Positions 33,737 to 45,097 of a stretch of DNA of 64,000 bases are shown piece by piece. Position 1 is the stretch's first letter; every line of letters begins with the position of its first letter. The notes beneath the pieces were generated by a model. That model made no database searches. It saw only the letters and a list, made by a program, of their open reading frames with translations, and was not told the DNA's origin. The translations under genes and the position numbers were made by a program. The stretch is from contig OY282560.1 of NCBI GenBank assembly GCA_958295665.1, forward strand, positions 99,363,930 through 99,427,929, read 5' to 3'. Source of the stretch: Tipula vernalis. Its lineage: Eukaryota; Arthropoda; Insecta; Diptera; Tipulidae.

Positions 33737-34056
33737 TTTTATCAGGTAATTAATGAAAGACGGACAAGGATGAAATTACAAACTAATAATTTTTTAAGCC
33801 CTGGTTTAGATTTAGGATTTAGGGAGTCCTGAGTATCCGGCCCTGGATTCCAGAGAAATGATCATCTAATAATATAGTTAGATTGTGCTGTCTTGTACTA
33901 ACCTATTTGTTAAATATTGTACTAATAATTTACTAACTATCAAATATCAAACTATCAATCATTCGGTTTTGTTATATGTGTACGGGTGTACGGCATGGGG
34001 CCGGGAGTCCGGGAGATCCTGCTATAATGCTTGGTCGTACACTCATAATCAATCAT
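33737..34056 (+). mobile_element. SINE-like retroposon copy
   Basis: It matches 34411-34743 over about 320 bases. Shared blocks include GGGAGTCCTGAGTATCCGGC, CCTGGATTCCAGAGA, ATGATCATCTAA, TTCGGTTTTGTT, GGGAGTCCGGGAGA and GCTATAATGCTTGG. The 3' end has a short AATCAATC tail. No RNA polymerase III promoter was recognised, so the class is inferred from the tail and size. It could also be the 3' UTR end of a LINE. Confidence 0.68.
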
Positions 34057-34410
34057 AAAAGTTTAATTTCAACTTTATTTAATTTAATTTTATCTTTATT
34101 TTGTTATAATGATGTTTTTTATAATACAGTATAATCCGTTTATACCAAACCATGTATATAACGAATAAACGCTTATAATGATCTTATGGTTTTGTCATAT
34201 AGTTGTGTGCCTTGAATTTGCACGAACATTTATTTTTTCTTATACACTACAAACAAAGAACTACGTTTATAAACGTAAACGAATATTTGATTAAAATGAA
34301 CAGCCGGCTATAGTGAACAAAATTACGTCCCTTGAGTGTTTGCTATAAGCGAATTCTACTGTACTTATAATTATAATTTTAGCTTAGTAATTTTAGATTT
34401 TCTTAAATAT

Positions 34411-34743
34411 TTTATCAGGTAAATTAATGAAAGGCGAACAAGGGAAATTACAACATTAATAATTTTTAATTTAGGTTTAGGGAGTCCTGAGTATCCGGCC
34501 CTGGATTCCAGAGAGATGATCATCTAAAAATGTAGTTAGATTGTGTTGTCTTTTGTGCCGTTAATTTACTAACTATCGATCGCATTGGTGTATGTAACCG
34601 AGTCGAGTCTGTCCCAACTAATAATCCTATCCTATCCTTCGGTTTTGTTGTGTATAAACGGGTGTACGGTGTGTGCCCGGGAGTCCGGGAGACTTGCTAT
34701 AATGCTTGGCCGCACACTCACAATCAATCAATCAATCAATCAA
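34411..34743 (+). mobile_element. SINE-like retroposon copy with (AATC)n tail
   Basis: It is a direct repeat of 33737-34056 with a longer tail of four or five AATC units. The copy is interrupted by extra text around 34585-34620. Its tail runs straight into an ATTCACT-rich repeat. Confidence 0.7.
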
Positions 34744-35300
34744 TTCACTGATTAAAAATGAATTCAGTCATTATTCACCACATCATTAGCTGTATTGCTT
34801 TTCGGATTAGCTAAATCTAAAAAAAAATTGATTTACATAAATCAAATCCGATGCTTAATTATAAAAATTTAAATCCAAAAACAATTAAATCCATCAAAGC
34901 ATATTGCTGTACAGGTATTATTCACAGATTATTCACTGAATATTCACTCATTATTCACTCAAAATTCATTCAATATTCACTGATTATTCGCTAATTATTG
35001 ACTCAATTCACTCATTACTCATATGTTGTCGTTAATCATTAATGAATAATGATTTCACTTATTATTTACCCATTGTTCATTATCTATGCAATATTCACTC
35101 GGTATTTTCTCATTATCCGTTTCGGTTTATTTGCTAATAATTTATTTATTATTCACTAACAATTCACAATTCACACTGATATATTCATTCTTTAGTAACC
35201 AATTAATCCCACGTTAATCTGTCATTATTCAATCATTATTCATTCTTTGTTCACGTTATTCGTACGGCCCTCTCCCAATATTCACATTTATTCACTTATT
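34744..35300. repeat. Degenerate ATTCACT-type tandem repeat
   Basis: Variants of ATTCACTGATT, ATTCACTCATT and AATATTCACT recur more than fifteen times with irregular spacing. It appears to be a decayed minisatellite on an 8- to 11-base unit. There is no coding potential. Confidence 0.65.
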
Positions 35301-36236
35301 TTTCATTGAAAGATGAATTATGTATGACCAATAAATAAGTGACTACTAATTAATAGAGTGCCTAATGAGAGAAAAATTAGTGAATAATGAGTAATAATGT
35401 GTGTGAAATCTGAGAATATTCAGTGAATGAATAATGATAAGTTTTAATTCTGAAGGGAAAAATCCGTTGCCAGTAATCTCTCTTATGTTCTGTAAGGGTG
35501 ATTTATAGTTCATTTGATTTGTAAAGACCTCTTCCAGCTCACTTGTTCTAAGCGTTTTCGGTAAGCGTGTCTGAGTTTTGCGATTGGACATTAAAGACAT
35601 TTTGGTAAAACATTTCCATTTTTATCACGAATTTTCAGCATGGATAGATCTAAGCGAATTAAGCAACAATTCAACTGAACCCTCTCTGCGTTGAGCAGTG
35701 CTGCATTACGTTCTAGAATTATACAAAAAATTTAGATTTTTGTATACGTACATATCTTACTTCTTCGTATAAAGTTTCCTTATCCCTTGCAATTTCTTTC
35801 TCCATTCTTTATTTTTTATTTTTTTTAATTCTTGACAACCCCAAATATTTGCTACAATTATTATTTGATAGATAAACGTATGTATACGAAAATGAAATTA
35901 CCCGACTTTATACATCAGACGAGAAATTTCGTGAACTTTTTGAACAAAATTTTTCGACTACAAATTTCAAGAATGCGGCAATTACAATTTCGACTGAAAT
36001 AACGCAATTTGACAGATATTCGTTTTTTCGATTGAGTATTCAAGAATGCCATAAACCTTTTATAATACAAAACGAAAATTTGTCTAATTGCATAATTAGG
36101 CCCCTAATTTACATCCATAAAGTTTAATTACGCCTTTATTTCATACTAATGTAAAAGTACAAACAAGCCAACACTGTTTACATAACTCAATTATACTTTG
36201 AAAGTACAATAAGGCCATAAAAATGCGGACCTGAAC
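35301..36236. other. AT-rich non-coding interval
   Basis: No recognisable gene or repeat boundary is seen. An 84-codon minus-strand frame (35346-35600) has no known motif. Confidence 0.45.
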
Positions 36237-36467
36237 TGTTGAAATAATCCGTCCCTGCGCTTGAGTTTTGTTTATCTGGCAACACCTTATGTTATATAAA
36301 TATACCTTTATTCTTTATATGATGTCGCTTCAGTAGTAATCACATGTTTCTGAAATAAAGTTTAGTTTTGTAAAAGGGTTGCTTAGAAATAAAAATAATT
36401 ATTTAGAAAGATAGATCACTGTGTCGTTTGTTTTTTATATATTCGGTGAACTGGTTTGCTAACAACA
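36237..36467 (+). repeat. 5' LTR of copia element
   Basis: It starts TGTTGAAATAATCCGTCCCT and ends GCTAACAACA. It matches the 3' LTR closely apart from small indels (for example ATATACC versus ATATAATACC). Confidence 0.93.
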
Positions 36468-36483
36468 GGTTATGGGCCCAGTA
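36468..36483 (+). other. Primer-binding site, half-tRNA-Met type
   Basis: GGTTATGGGCCCAG directly follows the 5' LTR. It is complementary to the anticodon arm of initiator tRNA-Met, the primer used by copia-type elements. Confidence 0.85.
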
Positions 36484-36486
36484 ACG

Positions 36487-37765
36487 ATGACTGAAGAAGA
36501 AAAATCGAGTTTACCAGTGTTTATCGGAAGTGATTTCTCAAGTTGGAAATTTCGTGTTGAGTTGCTGTTCGAGGAAAAAGATTTGTTAAAATATCTTACT
36601 GATGCACCTAGTACAAATCAAAAAGATGAAGAAATGTGGAAAAAAGGAAATGCCAAAGCAAAATCATTGCTGGTTAAATGTATCGCAAATTCACATTTGG
36701 AGTATACATTTGGACTATGTGAGGGATGTATTGAATAGTGCGTTTCAACGAAAAGGGGTAATAAGTCAACTTTACCTCCGTAGAAAATTGTTGTCAATGA
36801 AATTCGACGAAAATGATTCAATGGAAAGACATTTTGTGTTTTTTGACGGAATCATACGCGAACTTAAATCAGCTGGTGCGCAGTTGGATGAGTCAGATGT
36901 TGTGTGTCATTTATTGCTGACACTGCCTGAAACATTTGATAATGTGGTTACTACTCTAGAAACAATCGACAGCGAAAATTTGAAATTATATAAAGTCAAA
37001 GCAAGATTGCTGGATGAAGATGTCAAAAGAAAAAATCGTGTCGTTAATCAAATTAATGAAGAAAGTGCAGCATCATCAAATGCATTCATAAGCAGTAAGT
37101 CTAAAGCTAGATTTAAATTTCGATGTTACTCATGTGGTCGTGTGGGACATAAGTCAACAGACTGTCCGTCAAAATCTTCGTCTGGATCTGGATCTGAATC
37201 CAATAATAGAAAAGCTCTGCTAGCAGGTGAACAACCGGAAGACGTCGATAAAATCGATGGTTCTGTAGTATTTGTGGCGAGTGACAAAGATGATCCAAAT
37301 TTAAACGATGAAGCAGAGAGTTCTTTAAGCAAATGGTATGTAGATTCAGGCGCAACTGATCACATGACCAATGATGAAAATTTATACACTACATCAACAC
37401 CAATTGATGAATCAGTGCAAATAAGATTGGCTGGAAAAAATGTTGCAATTTCTCCAAAAAGAGTTGGAGATATAAGTGTCATCAGCGCTGTAGAAAACAG
37501 AGGAGTGCCATTTTTGTTTAAAGATGTTCTTTACGTGCCGGATCTCAGATTAAATTTGCTTTCAGTACGACGTTTAGCAGAGAACGGCGTTACTGTAACT
37601 TTTGCAAACCAACAAGTTGTTTTGAAAACTGCTGAAGGTGTCATTGCAAGTGGTACACAGCAGAATGACTTGTATCAATTGACATTTAAGCTGAAATTAA
37701 ATCAATCAAATGTTGCGACGTGTATACCACAGATTTGTTGTGGCATCGAAGATTTGGACATCTAG
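36487..37765 (+). pseudogene. Copia gag and protease
   Basis: Gag begins MTEEEKSSLPVFIGSDFSSW. A frameshift near 36.72 kb moves it to another frame. The CCHC knuckle is CYSCGRVGHKSTDC and the protease core is WYVDSGATDHMTND. The segment DVLYVPDLRLNLLSV is typical of copia. The frame ends in a stop at 37765 just before the integrase zinc region. Confidence 0.9.
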
Positions 37766-38542
37766 GTATGCAAAGTGTGTTTAAATTGGCAAATTTGCAA
37801 ATGGTTACTGGCATGGATGTCATCTCAACACAAAAACTGAACGTTTGTGAAGGTTGTGTTATTGGAAAACAATGTCGAACACCATTTAATAAACGAAAAA
37901 AATTCGCAGTGAGCCCTTTGGAACGAGTGCACACTGACGTTTGTGGTCCAATCACACCTAAATCATGGAATAAAGAAAAATATTTTGTCACATTTATCGA
38001 TGACTATATACACATTTTACTGTGGTTTATATGATGAAATCTAAAGATTTGTGAACTATCATTCAATGGCAACCGCGCAGTTTAATTTGAAATTATCGAA
38101 ATTAAGATGTGACGGTGGTGGAGAATATATTTCAAATAAAATGAACAGCTACTGTCTAGATCAGGGCATTGTGATTGAGAAAACAATGGCATACACGCCG
38201 GAGCAAAATGGTACAGCCGAAGGAATGAACCGAACATTATTGGATAGAGCCCGGTATATGATTTTTGATAGTGGGTTTTCGAAAGACATGTGGAACGAAG
38301 CTGTGTTCTGTGCAACATATTTAATAAATCGGAGTCCAACATCAAAGGAAAATTTTGAAACTCCTGCTGAAAAATGGTATGGTGTAATTCCTAATGTAAA
38401 CCATTTTGGAAGTGTAGCATACGTTCATATACCAAAAATTAAACGACGAAAAATCGATGAAAAGAGTGAAAAATGCTACTTTATCGGATATTGTAAAAAT
38501 GGTTATCGATTAAAGAGAACAAAAAATCGTGTTGTCCCGTGA
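37720..38542 (+). pseudogene. Copia integrase
   Basis: The zinc-binding region has LLWHRRFGHLG and CEGCVIGKQ. Core motifs are HTDVCGPI (first D), LRCDGGGEYIS (second D) and YTPEQNGTAEGMNRTLLD (E). A frameshift near 38.03 kb splits the core. The tail ends in a stop near 38540. Confidence 0.9.
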
Positions 38543-39770
38543 TGTAATATTTGACGAAACAAAGATCTACAAACAAGATAATGAAAAACACTATAATGAC
38601 GTGTGTTCAAACACACTCTTGGATCCGGTGGTTGAAATAAATGGTATTGAAACTGAAGATGAAGTTGCTGTCATCGAAACCGTAACTAGTGAAGAAGAAG
38701 TATCTGAGATTTCATCAACTGGAAGAATTTCGACGAGAGAGAGACGTAAACCTGTTTGGCATAATGATTATGAAATTGATCCTACTGTCATGTTTGTCGA
38801 AGCTTTAATTAATGATGCACCTGGAAGTTACGAAGAAATATATGGGAGACATGATGAACAATTTTGGAAAGACGCCGTAAATGACGAATTGAAATCTTTG
38901 GAGTGAAACAACACTTGGAATCTAGTAGCACCTCCCATTGATGCAAAAATTATATCATCAAAATGGGTGTTCAAAAAAAAATATGATAGAGACGGTAACG
39001 TTGAAAGATATAAGGCCCGGCTTGTAGCTCGTGGTTTTTTACAAAGAGAAGGTGTGAATTATAATGAAACATATGCACCAGTGGCAAAGCTCACCACTAT
39101 AAGATTGTTGCTGGCTATTGGAATACAAGGAAACTTTTCATTTCGTCATCTTGATGTTAAAACCGCTTTTCTTAATGGGAAATTGGAGGAAGTAATTTAC
39201 ATGGCTCCACCTTCTGGAAGTAATATAAATGATCGAGTGTGTAAACTAAATAAATCGTTGTACGGATTGAAACAATCGCCAAGGTGTTGGAATATTTGTT
39301 TTGACAATTATATTTTAAGCTTGGGATTTAAAAGATCAAATGCCGATTATTGTTTATATGTAAAAACTAAAGAAAATTATGTAACCTATTTGGTTCTCTA
39401 CGTTGATGATTTAATGATATGTGGCAATGATGACGTGGAAATCGAAAATCTAAATAGTCAACTGGCAGAAAAATTCGAAATGACTGATTTGGGACCAATT
39501 AAGCATTTTATGGGTATGTCAATAACCGTTAATCAGAAAGCTGGTGAGATCAAGATAAATCAAACAACATTTGCGAAACGGATTCTTGATCGTTTTGAAA
39601 TGGAACATTGTAATAATGTAAATACTCCAATTGAAGTTGGTTTGATGTTAACACACGATCATGAAGTTAAAAATTGTAATCGACCATATCGAGAATTAAT
39701 AGGCAGCCTGATGTATTTGATGCTGGGCACTCGTATCTCCGGATCTCTGTTATGCAGTGAGTTAATTTAG
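38529..39770 (+). pseudogene. Copia reverse transcriptase
   Basis: After a connector that includes EQFWKDAVNDELKSLE and a stop, the RT contains KWVFKKKYDRDGNVERYKAR, YNETYAPVAKLTTIRLLLAI, HLDVKTAFLNGKLEEVIYM and the catalytic YVDDLMI. It ends with YRELIGSLMYLML and a premature stop after GSLLCSELI. Confidence 0.92.
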
Positions 39771-39810
39771 TCGTTTCCAAGATTGCTTTGAGGAGAAACA
39801 TTGGACTAGT

Positions 39811-40365
39811 TTGAAACGAGTGTTACGATACCTGAAGGGGACTACAGATTTGTGCTTAGTGTACAGGCGAAAACCAGATAGTGATATTTTAATCGGGTTT
39901 GTTGACGCAGATTGGGGAAGTGATAATTATGATCGAAAATCTGTAAGTGGATATCTGTTCAAAGTTTTCAACAATTTAGTATCCTGGTGCAGTAAAAAAC
40001 AAAATTTGGTGTCATTGTCAACAACTGAAGCGGAATATGTTGCCCTAGCTCAAGCAACGTCTGAATCTATGTGGCTTAAGAAATTATTACGGGATCTGCA
40101 ACAGAATATTTATAAACCAACTCCAATTTTTGAGGACAACCAAGAATGTTTAAAAATTGCAAAAAATCCAGAGAACAAAAGAACGAAGCATATAGATATT
40201 AAATATCACTATGTAAGAGACATGGTATGGAACAATGAAATTTGCCTGAACTATATATCTACAAAGAAACAAATAGCAGATATTTTAACGAAACCGTTAA
40301 CAAGGAATATATTTGAAGAATTACGAAATGAGCTGTGCTTGGAACGAGGGAGAGTGTTGAAATAA
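39811..40365 (+). pseudogene. Copia RNase H
   Basis: The 184-residue frame contains RVLRYLKGTTDLCL, GFVDADWGSDNYDRKSVSGY, LSTTEAEYVALAQATSE, EDNQECLKIAKNP and KHIDIKYHYVRDMV. The catalytic DED-type residues appear present. It runs into the first bases of the 3' LTR. Confidence 0.92.
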
Positions 40366-40590
40366 TCCGTCCCTGCGCTTGAGTTTTGTTTATCTGGCAA
40401 CACCTTATGTTATATAAATATAATACCTTTATTCTTTATAAGATGTCACTTCAGCAGTAATCACATGTTTCTAAAATAAAGTTTAGTTTTGTAAAAGGGT
40501 TGCTTAGAAATAAAAATAATTATTTAGAAAGATAGATCACGGTGTCGTTTGTTATTTATATATATTCGGTGAACTGGTTTGCTAACAACA
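40355..40590 (+). repeat. 3' LTR of copia element
   Basis: It starts TGTTGAAATAATCCGTCCCT and ends GCTAACAACA. It is five bases longer than the 5' LTR because of microsatellite-type indels. Confidence 0.93.
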
Positions 40591-42379
40591 GGAACTACAT
40601 ATTTGGCAATTTATTTGCATTGACCAAGGTAAAAACCGTATTACCTGAATTATTGTAAACAATTTCCAGAAACGATGCATCATATCGGATTTATTCTCAG
40701 AAGTTCAGTTTTTTGTTGCAATGTCATGATCATCAAGCAAATTACTAAACAATGGTCAATTTTATACACGAATGAAGAGTGTTTCACCCAAAAACTTTGT
40801 GTTTTAACGAAAATATCCAGAATTACAAAAACCGCTATATAGTTGGAATATCTCTCTATCTAATCAATCAAATTTTTAAGCTCATAATCAGTTCTTTTGA
40901 GACCGCCGTGTACGTTCCCTAATTTAAGTGTTGTAACGTAATATTTGTTTAAAAAATATTGAATCACTTCGTTATTACTAATAATTTTTATTTTTTATTT
41001 TTTTTGTTGTAAACTATAATAATATATTAATAGAGGGTTTTTGTTTAATTTTCAAGACGTAATTTATGTCGTTCATTATTTATCTAACACTAGACACAGA
41101 ACTTTTATTTATACGTTTTAGACTTATAGTTTATAGTAATTTCGTAACGTGCCGCAACATCATCAAAATTGTAAAGAAACAAAATTTTCTAAATTTATTT
41201 TGATTTTTGATTTAAGATTTTTTACTGTTACTCTTCTCTACTATATGAGTATATACTTGTGGCTAGTTGTATATACTACTTCAAAATTTAAAAAAAAAAA
41301 AAGTTCAGAAGTCAAATAATCACTTTATAATCTCCGTCTGTTTATTTTTCTTAAGAATATCAAAATAAAATAAACAAAAAAGAAATGCTTGAAAGATGTG
41401 TACGACATGTTTTAACATGATACGTGTATTAATAAACGCACGATGTTGACATGTTTCAAAATGACAATCTTATCTGAATTGTCATTGTAGTTAATTTAAT
41501 TTATATGAAACCACAAAATATTACATTAAATAGTATTTAAAGGTTATTGGTTTAAGCTGGTGGTATTTTAACGTTGCCCGATTAATGAGACAAGCATCCT
41601 GGGTTTATATTGTATTATGAGTATTATGATGACACATGCATGCTCCACCATTAACAGACCAAAGTTTATTTTACTTGAAAACCGATAATAATGAAATTAA
41701 ATTATATACCTTTGATTACATTATGTATGTATATATGGTTGCCTCAATTAACCTCAATATGTATTTAGTTAGTTACCTCCAAATTTTAGATTCGCGTTTT
41801 TTTTTTTTTTTTTTTTAAATTCGTTAATCCAACAAACAAACCAGCATGTTTTCGAATTTAATTAGTAAATTTAAAGAAAATTAGAATTTTTATTTATCTA
41901 TTATTATTAAAACGATTTTATTTTATATAAAAATAGAAATAATAGAAATAATTATAGAAAACAAGGTGATGGTTAAAGCTCTAAATGTTTCATAAAGGTG
42001 AGATCGGTGTAAGATCGATGTTGTGCGTATAAGGCGTACGTCACAGAAAACGCGTAAATATTCATATGTATATTCAGGTGAACGTGTGTTTGAACTCAGA
42101 AAATTTAAAAATCGAGAAATTATGAGCAAAACATATAGAAAATTTGTTTACCTTTCTATTTACATAATAATGTATATAATATATATGTATATATTTAAAT
42201 TGCAGAGGTGGATTGAATTATATTCCCAAAAATAAATTTGCTTATGAATTTTGTAGGGGAAAAGATTGTCATTTTTCAATGTCCGATTCAGTGATTGGTT
42301 ACTCGCCTTACTGTGGCATCCGTATCTTTGAATTTAAGTAACAGCTCTAAATAATGACCGCGAAGTCTCGTTCATCATC
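40591..42379. other. AT-rich non-coding interval
   Basis: No conserved coding sequence is seen. A 17- or 18-base T run lies near 41.80 kb. Nothing else was recognised. Confidence 0.45.
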
Positions 42380-42640
42380 ATTCATAAAGCTATGGTTTCC
42401 GCGAAGGTTGCTTTGCGTGTCTTAAAATTCTTGTAGCGATTTTTCTCCCTTTTGACAGATATTCGATAAATCTGCCGCTTATATTCACTGCCGTACTTCC
42501 GATCCAGCGCCTTCATCGCGCTCGAGATAACTGTTGCGCTCTTGTTCCGGAATAGTTTGTAAAGCCTCTGCTGCTTCACCTATAGGGGCCACTATTAATG
42601 CTGCGATGCGATGGTCATCGCTCCAATGATTATTGTAGTT
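42380..42640 (-). pseudogene. Gag relic of the SAP-gag gypsy family
   Basis: The minus strand carries ALIVAPIGEAAEALQTIP, NSYLER-like text, MKALDRKYGSEYKR and KATFAETIA. Each matches the gag at 31.35-31.73 kb. A deletion removes the QEFSSAIERLVHLA segment, and a frameshift is present. Confidence 0.82.
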
Positions 42641-42999
42641 ATTGTTTTTACTTTCTCATAGAGTAAATCGTAGTCCTTGACTTCATCTGTTGCTATTGGT
42701 GGTGGTGGACGTATTTTTTTTGGTTGTTTCTGGATAATATTTGTATTTTTCCGTCTCCTTTTTTTTCTCCCACCTTTAACTCTAATCCACTCAGTTTCTC
42801 GAGCTAGTTCTTCTTCATCTGTGTGATACTCTTGTAGAGTTGTATTCTGGTTAGGAGTAGAACCGATGTCCTCCTTTGGCTTAAGAGCTTTTACTTCGTT
42901 TTCAAGCGTCTTCATACGCTCCTGCATCCATGCAATAGTAACATTCAGTTGCTTGTTTATATTGTTGGCTTCAAATAACGCATTATTAGCTTTACCCAA
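42641..42999 (-). pseudogene. ORF1-like relic, probably of a non-LTR retrotransposon
   Basis: The frame has a coiled-coil stretch (MQERMKTLENEVKALKPKED), an acidic region, a basic cluster (KGGRKKRRRKNTN) and a proline run (IRPPPPIATDEVKD). The order coiled coil, basic patch, proline-rich linker is typical of Jockey/I-type ORF1 just before the RRM. No RRM or zinc knuckle follows. Instead the sequence joins the gag relic directly, giving a chimera. Confidence 0.55.
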
Positions 43000-43469
43000 T
43001 TCATTATGAAGGTTTTCTTCGTTTGTAGAACGATTGTTGTGGCTGCTGGCCCAATGGAAGGACTACCGCCTCTTATCGGAGAATACGACACTTTGTTACT
43101 CCTCCGAAGGGATGCGAATTATCCTTTTCTGTTTCACTCAATTGAGCTTGTTTATTCACCAACATGTCTTGGGATCGGTTAAAATAATTGTAGTATAGCA
43201 ATGGCTGGTCTCCCCCAGAATCCATGAGACCGACCTCCGAAGAGGGTGGATTCGTTTAGTTGCAGCGTTGGAATATAGACCACGAGATACATGGGTACTG
43301 TTGTAAAATTTCCGCAATTTTTAAATTTGGTAATGTTACCGGTAATATTACCGGTAACACGGGTAAAATAGGTAACACACTTTTTATTCAATATTTTAAT
43401 TCCCATTTGTACCAAAGAACACTAGTAATATTTTGACGTCTTGGCAAAATTAGTAAGATTTTTAAATAA

Positions 43470-43720
43470 AACCCAAACGGCTTATTATTTTTCAAACATA
43501 TTTCATCCTCTTCAAAGTAATCTGCTTCGCATACAATACACTTATTCCAAATTTTTTTCCAGTGTTCAAAAAAGTTGTTAAACTCTATTGAACATTATAG
43601 TGTCAAAACGATGTCGCCGGAGCGGTGTTTTGAGTTTCAGGAATAGCCAGAAGTCAAGCGGAGCTAAATCAGGCGAAGGATAGTTGCGAAAACTATATTT
43701 GCAAAAACTAAGAGTTTCCT
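43470..43720 (-). pseudogene. Mariner transposase C-terminal fragment nested in hAT
   Basis: In broken minus-strand frames SPDLAPLDFWLFLKLK, PLRRHRFDTI, FFEHWKKIWNKCIVCEADYF and EEDEICL appear in mariner order. The D-F-x-LF-x-K-L-K segment carries the last catalytic aspartate region. The rest of the transposase and its terminal repeats were not seen. Confidence 0.75.
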
Positions 43721-44480
43721 GTCCAAAATTTTCGTGATGTCAACAAGATCTCTAATTGTCAATCGACGATTGACGATTGACTCAGCCTCAAAAATATCCA
43801 TAACCGAATTATTCTTACCGTCCTCCAAGTCATCCTCTTCTTCAAGCGAATATGTTTATGCAGCTTCATCCATTAATAATAATTTGTATTTGATTCAGCA
43901 AGAATAACTTCATATTCGTTATTCACACTTCCTACGTTCGATCTCGACAGGTTTAAGTTGTGCAGAATGTACGTTAGTTTTCCTGCACGATCAACAGTCA
44001 AAATGGATTACGTGTTGAGAATAAAAATGTGTATAAAATTATAAGTACTGAATGTGCTTTCCATTGCAGCTCTCGATGCGGGCATTCTCAAAATATAAAC
44101 CGCCAAGCACTTAAATATGAAGTAGAATATAATTGTGCCCACCAAATTTTACCAGAGAGCTGCTAACTTGCAACCACAAACGGTCGTGGAAAAAGTTCAC
44201 TTCGAAGATTGTAATCCGCCAAAGACTCATATATTTTGTTGCACTTCTATTTTTTGTCCTTATATTTTGTGTGAAGTTCTGCAACATAAAAAATAAATTC
44301 AGTCGCTTCAAGTTTCTGTTATTCCGAAAGACTCTTTCCTCGAATAGCTGGTTTAAGCAAATTTGAGAATACTTATAAGTTCTTCGTAATTTGCGCCTTT
44401 ATTTTGTTCAACAGGTTGTTTTATATTAACAAAACAGTACACCACTTTAGACAAAACAGAAAACTCTCAAAAGAAGATGG

Positions 44481-45097
44481 CTATTTAGCAATCGGAGGAA
44501 GTACAGTGAACAATTTCGAATAGGAGATTGTAGGTGCCTTCGTAACTGACTTTACTTGGTCGTCGATAGCCAGCGCCTTCAGGGTATACCTGATGTAGCA
44601 TGAATGTAGATCGAATGTAGCATGAAAAATGTGCGAGTTTTTTTTATTTACGAAACCATCCATACGACCGATTAAAAATTTCAAACTGTTGATAGACTGA
44701 ATCTTGAAGATATCGACAATGAGGAAGTTAAGTCCATGGTAGATGCAACCATACTCGGTTATATAGGGATAGCTTTTGTTAACCATTTTTCGGGACGCTT
44801 TATTGTTCGTTCCATCCATTGTTAGTAATAAGTATAATAAATTTATAAATCTCGACGTCTTTTAACACCGCTTCAACTTTCTCGAAAAGCAACTTTAAAA
44901 GCCAAATGTCGATTTTCCTTAGTGAGTAGACTTATAGAAAAAGGCTTTGGGTGTATTGTTGCGTATGCAACGTCAGATGCCCTTGCAATTTTTGGTAAGA
45001 CTAACCCTTCGACGGGATGGGACTCAAGGCCCAACAATTGATTGGAAAGTTGGTATATCGAAGGAAGTTTATAGAATGGTCGCAACTTCTTGAACAA
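44481..45097 (-). pseudogene. hAT transposase relic
   Basis: Frames 44873-45097 and 44481-44819 are decayed parts of a hAT transposase. The clearest segment is DGTNNKASRKMVNKSYPY followed by ITEYGCIYHGLNFLIVDI. It matches the hAT core where a D-G-x-N block precedes C-x-(A/Y)-H-x-L-N-(L/F)-(L/I)-x-x-D-I. The BED finger and dimerisation region were not identified. Confidence 0.7.

Larger units (their letters stand above)
36237..40590 (+). mobile_element. Ty1/copia LTR retrotransposon, full-length but frame-broken
   Basis: The 4.35 kb element has two LTRs (231 and 236 bases) and a copia-type primer site. Gag, protease, integrase, RT and RNase H follow in Ty1/copia order, and a purine-rich tract (GGAACGAGGGAGAG) precedes the 3' LTR. 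The flanks are TGAAC (36232-36236) and GGAAC (40591-40595), a five-base target duplication with one mismatch. LTRs are nearly identical, so insertion was fairly recent, yet pol carries at least four frameshifts or stops. Confidence 0.93.

Noticed and set aside
33737..34743. tRNA-derived promoter (A and B box) in the SINE-like copies
   Set aside because: No convincing GGTTCGAANCC box B or matching box A was found, so only the tail and copy structure support the SINE label.
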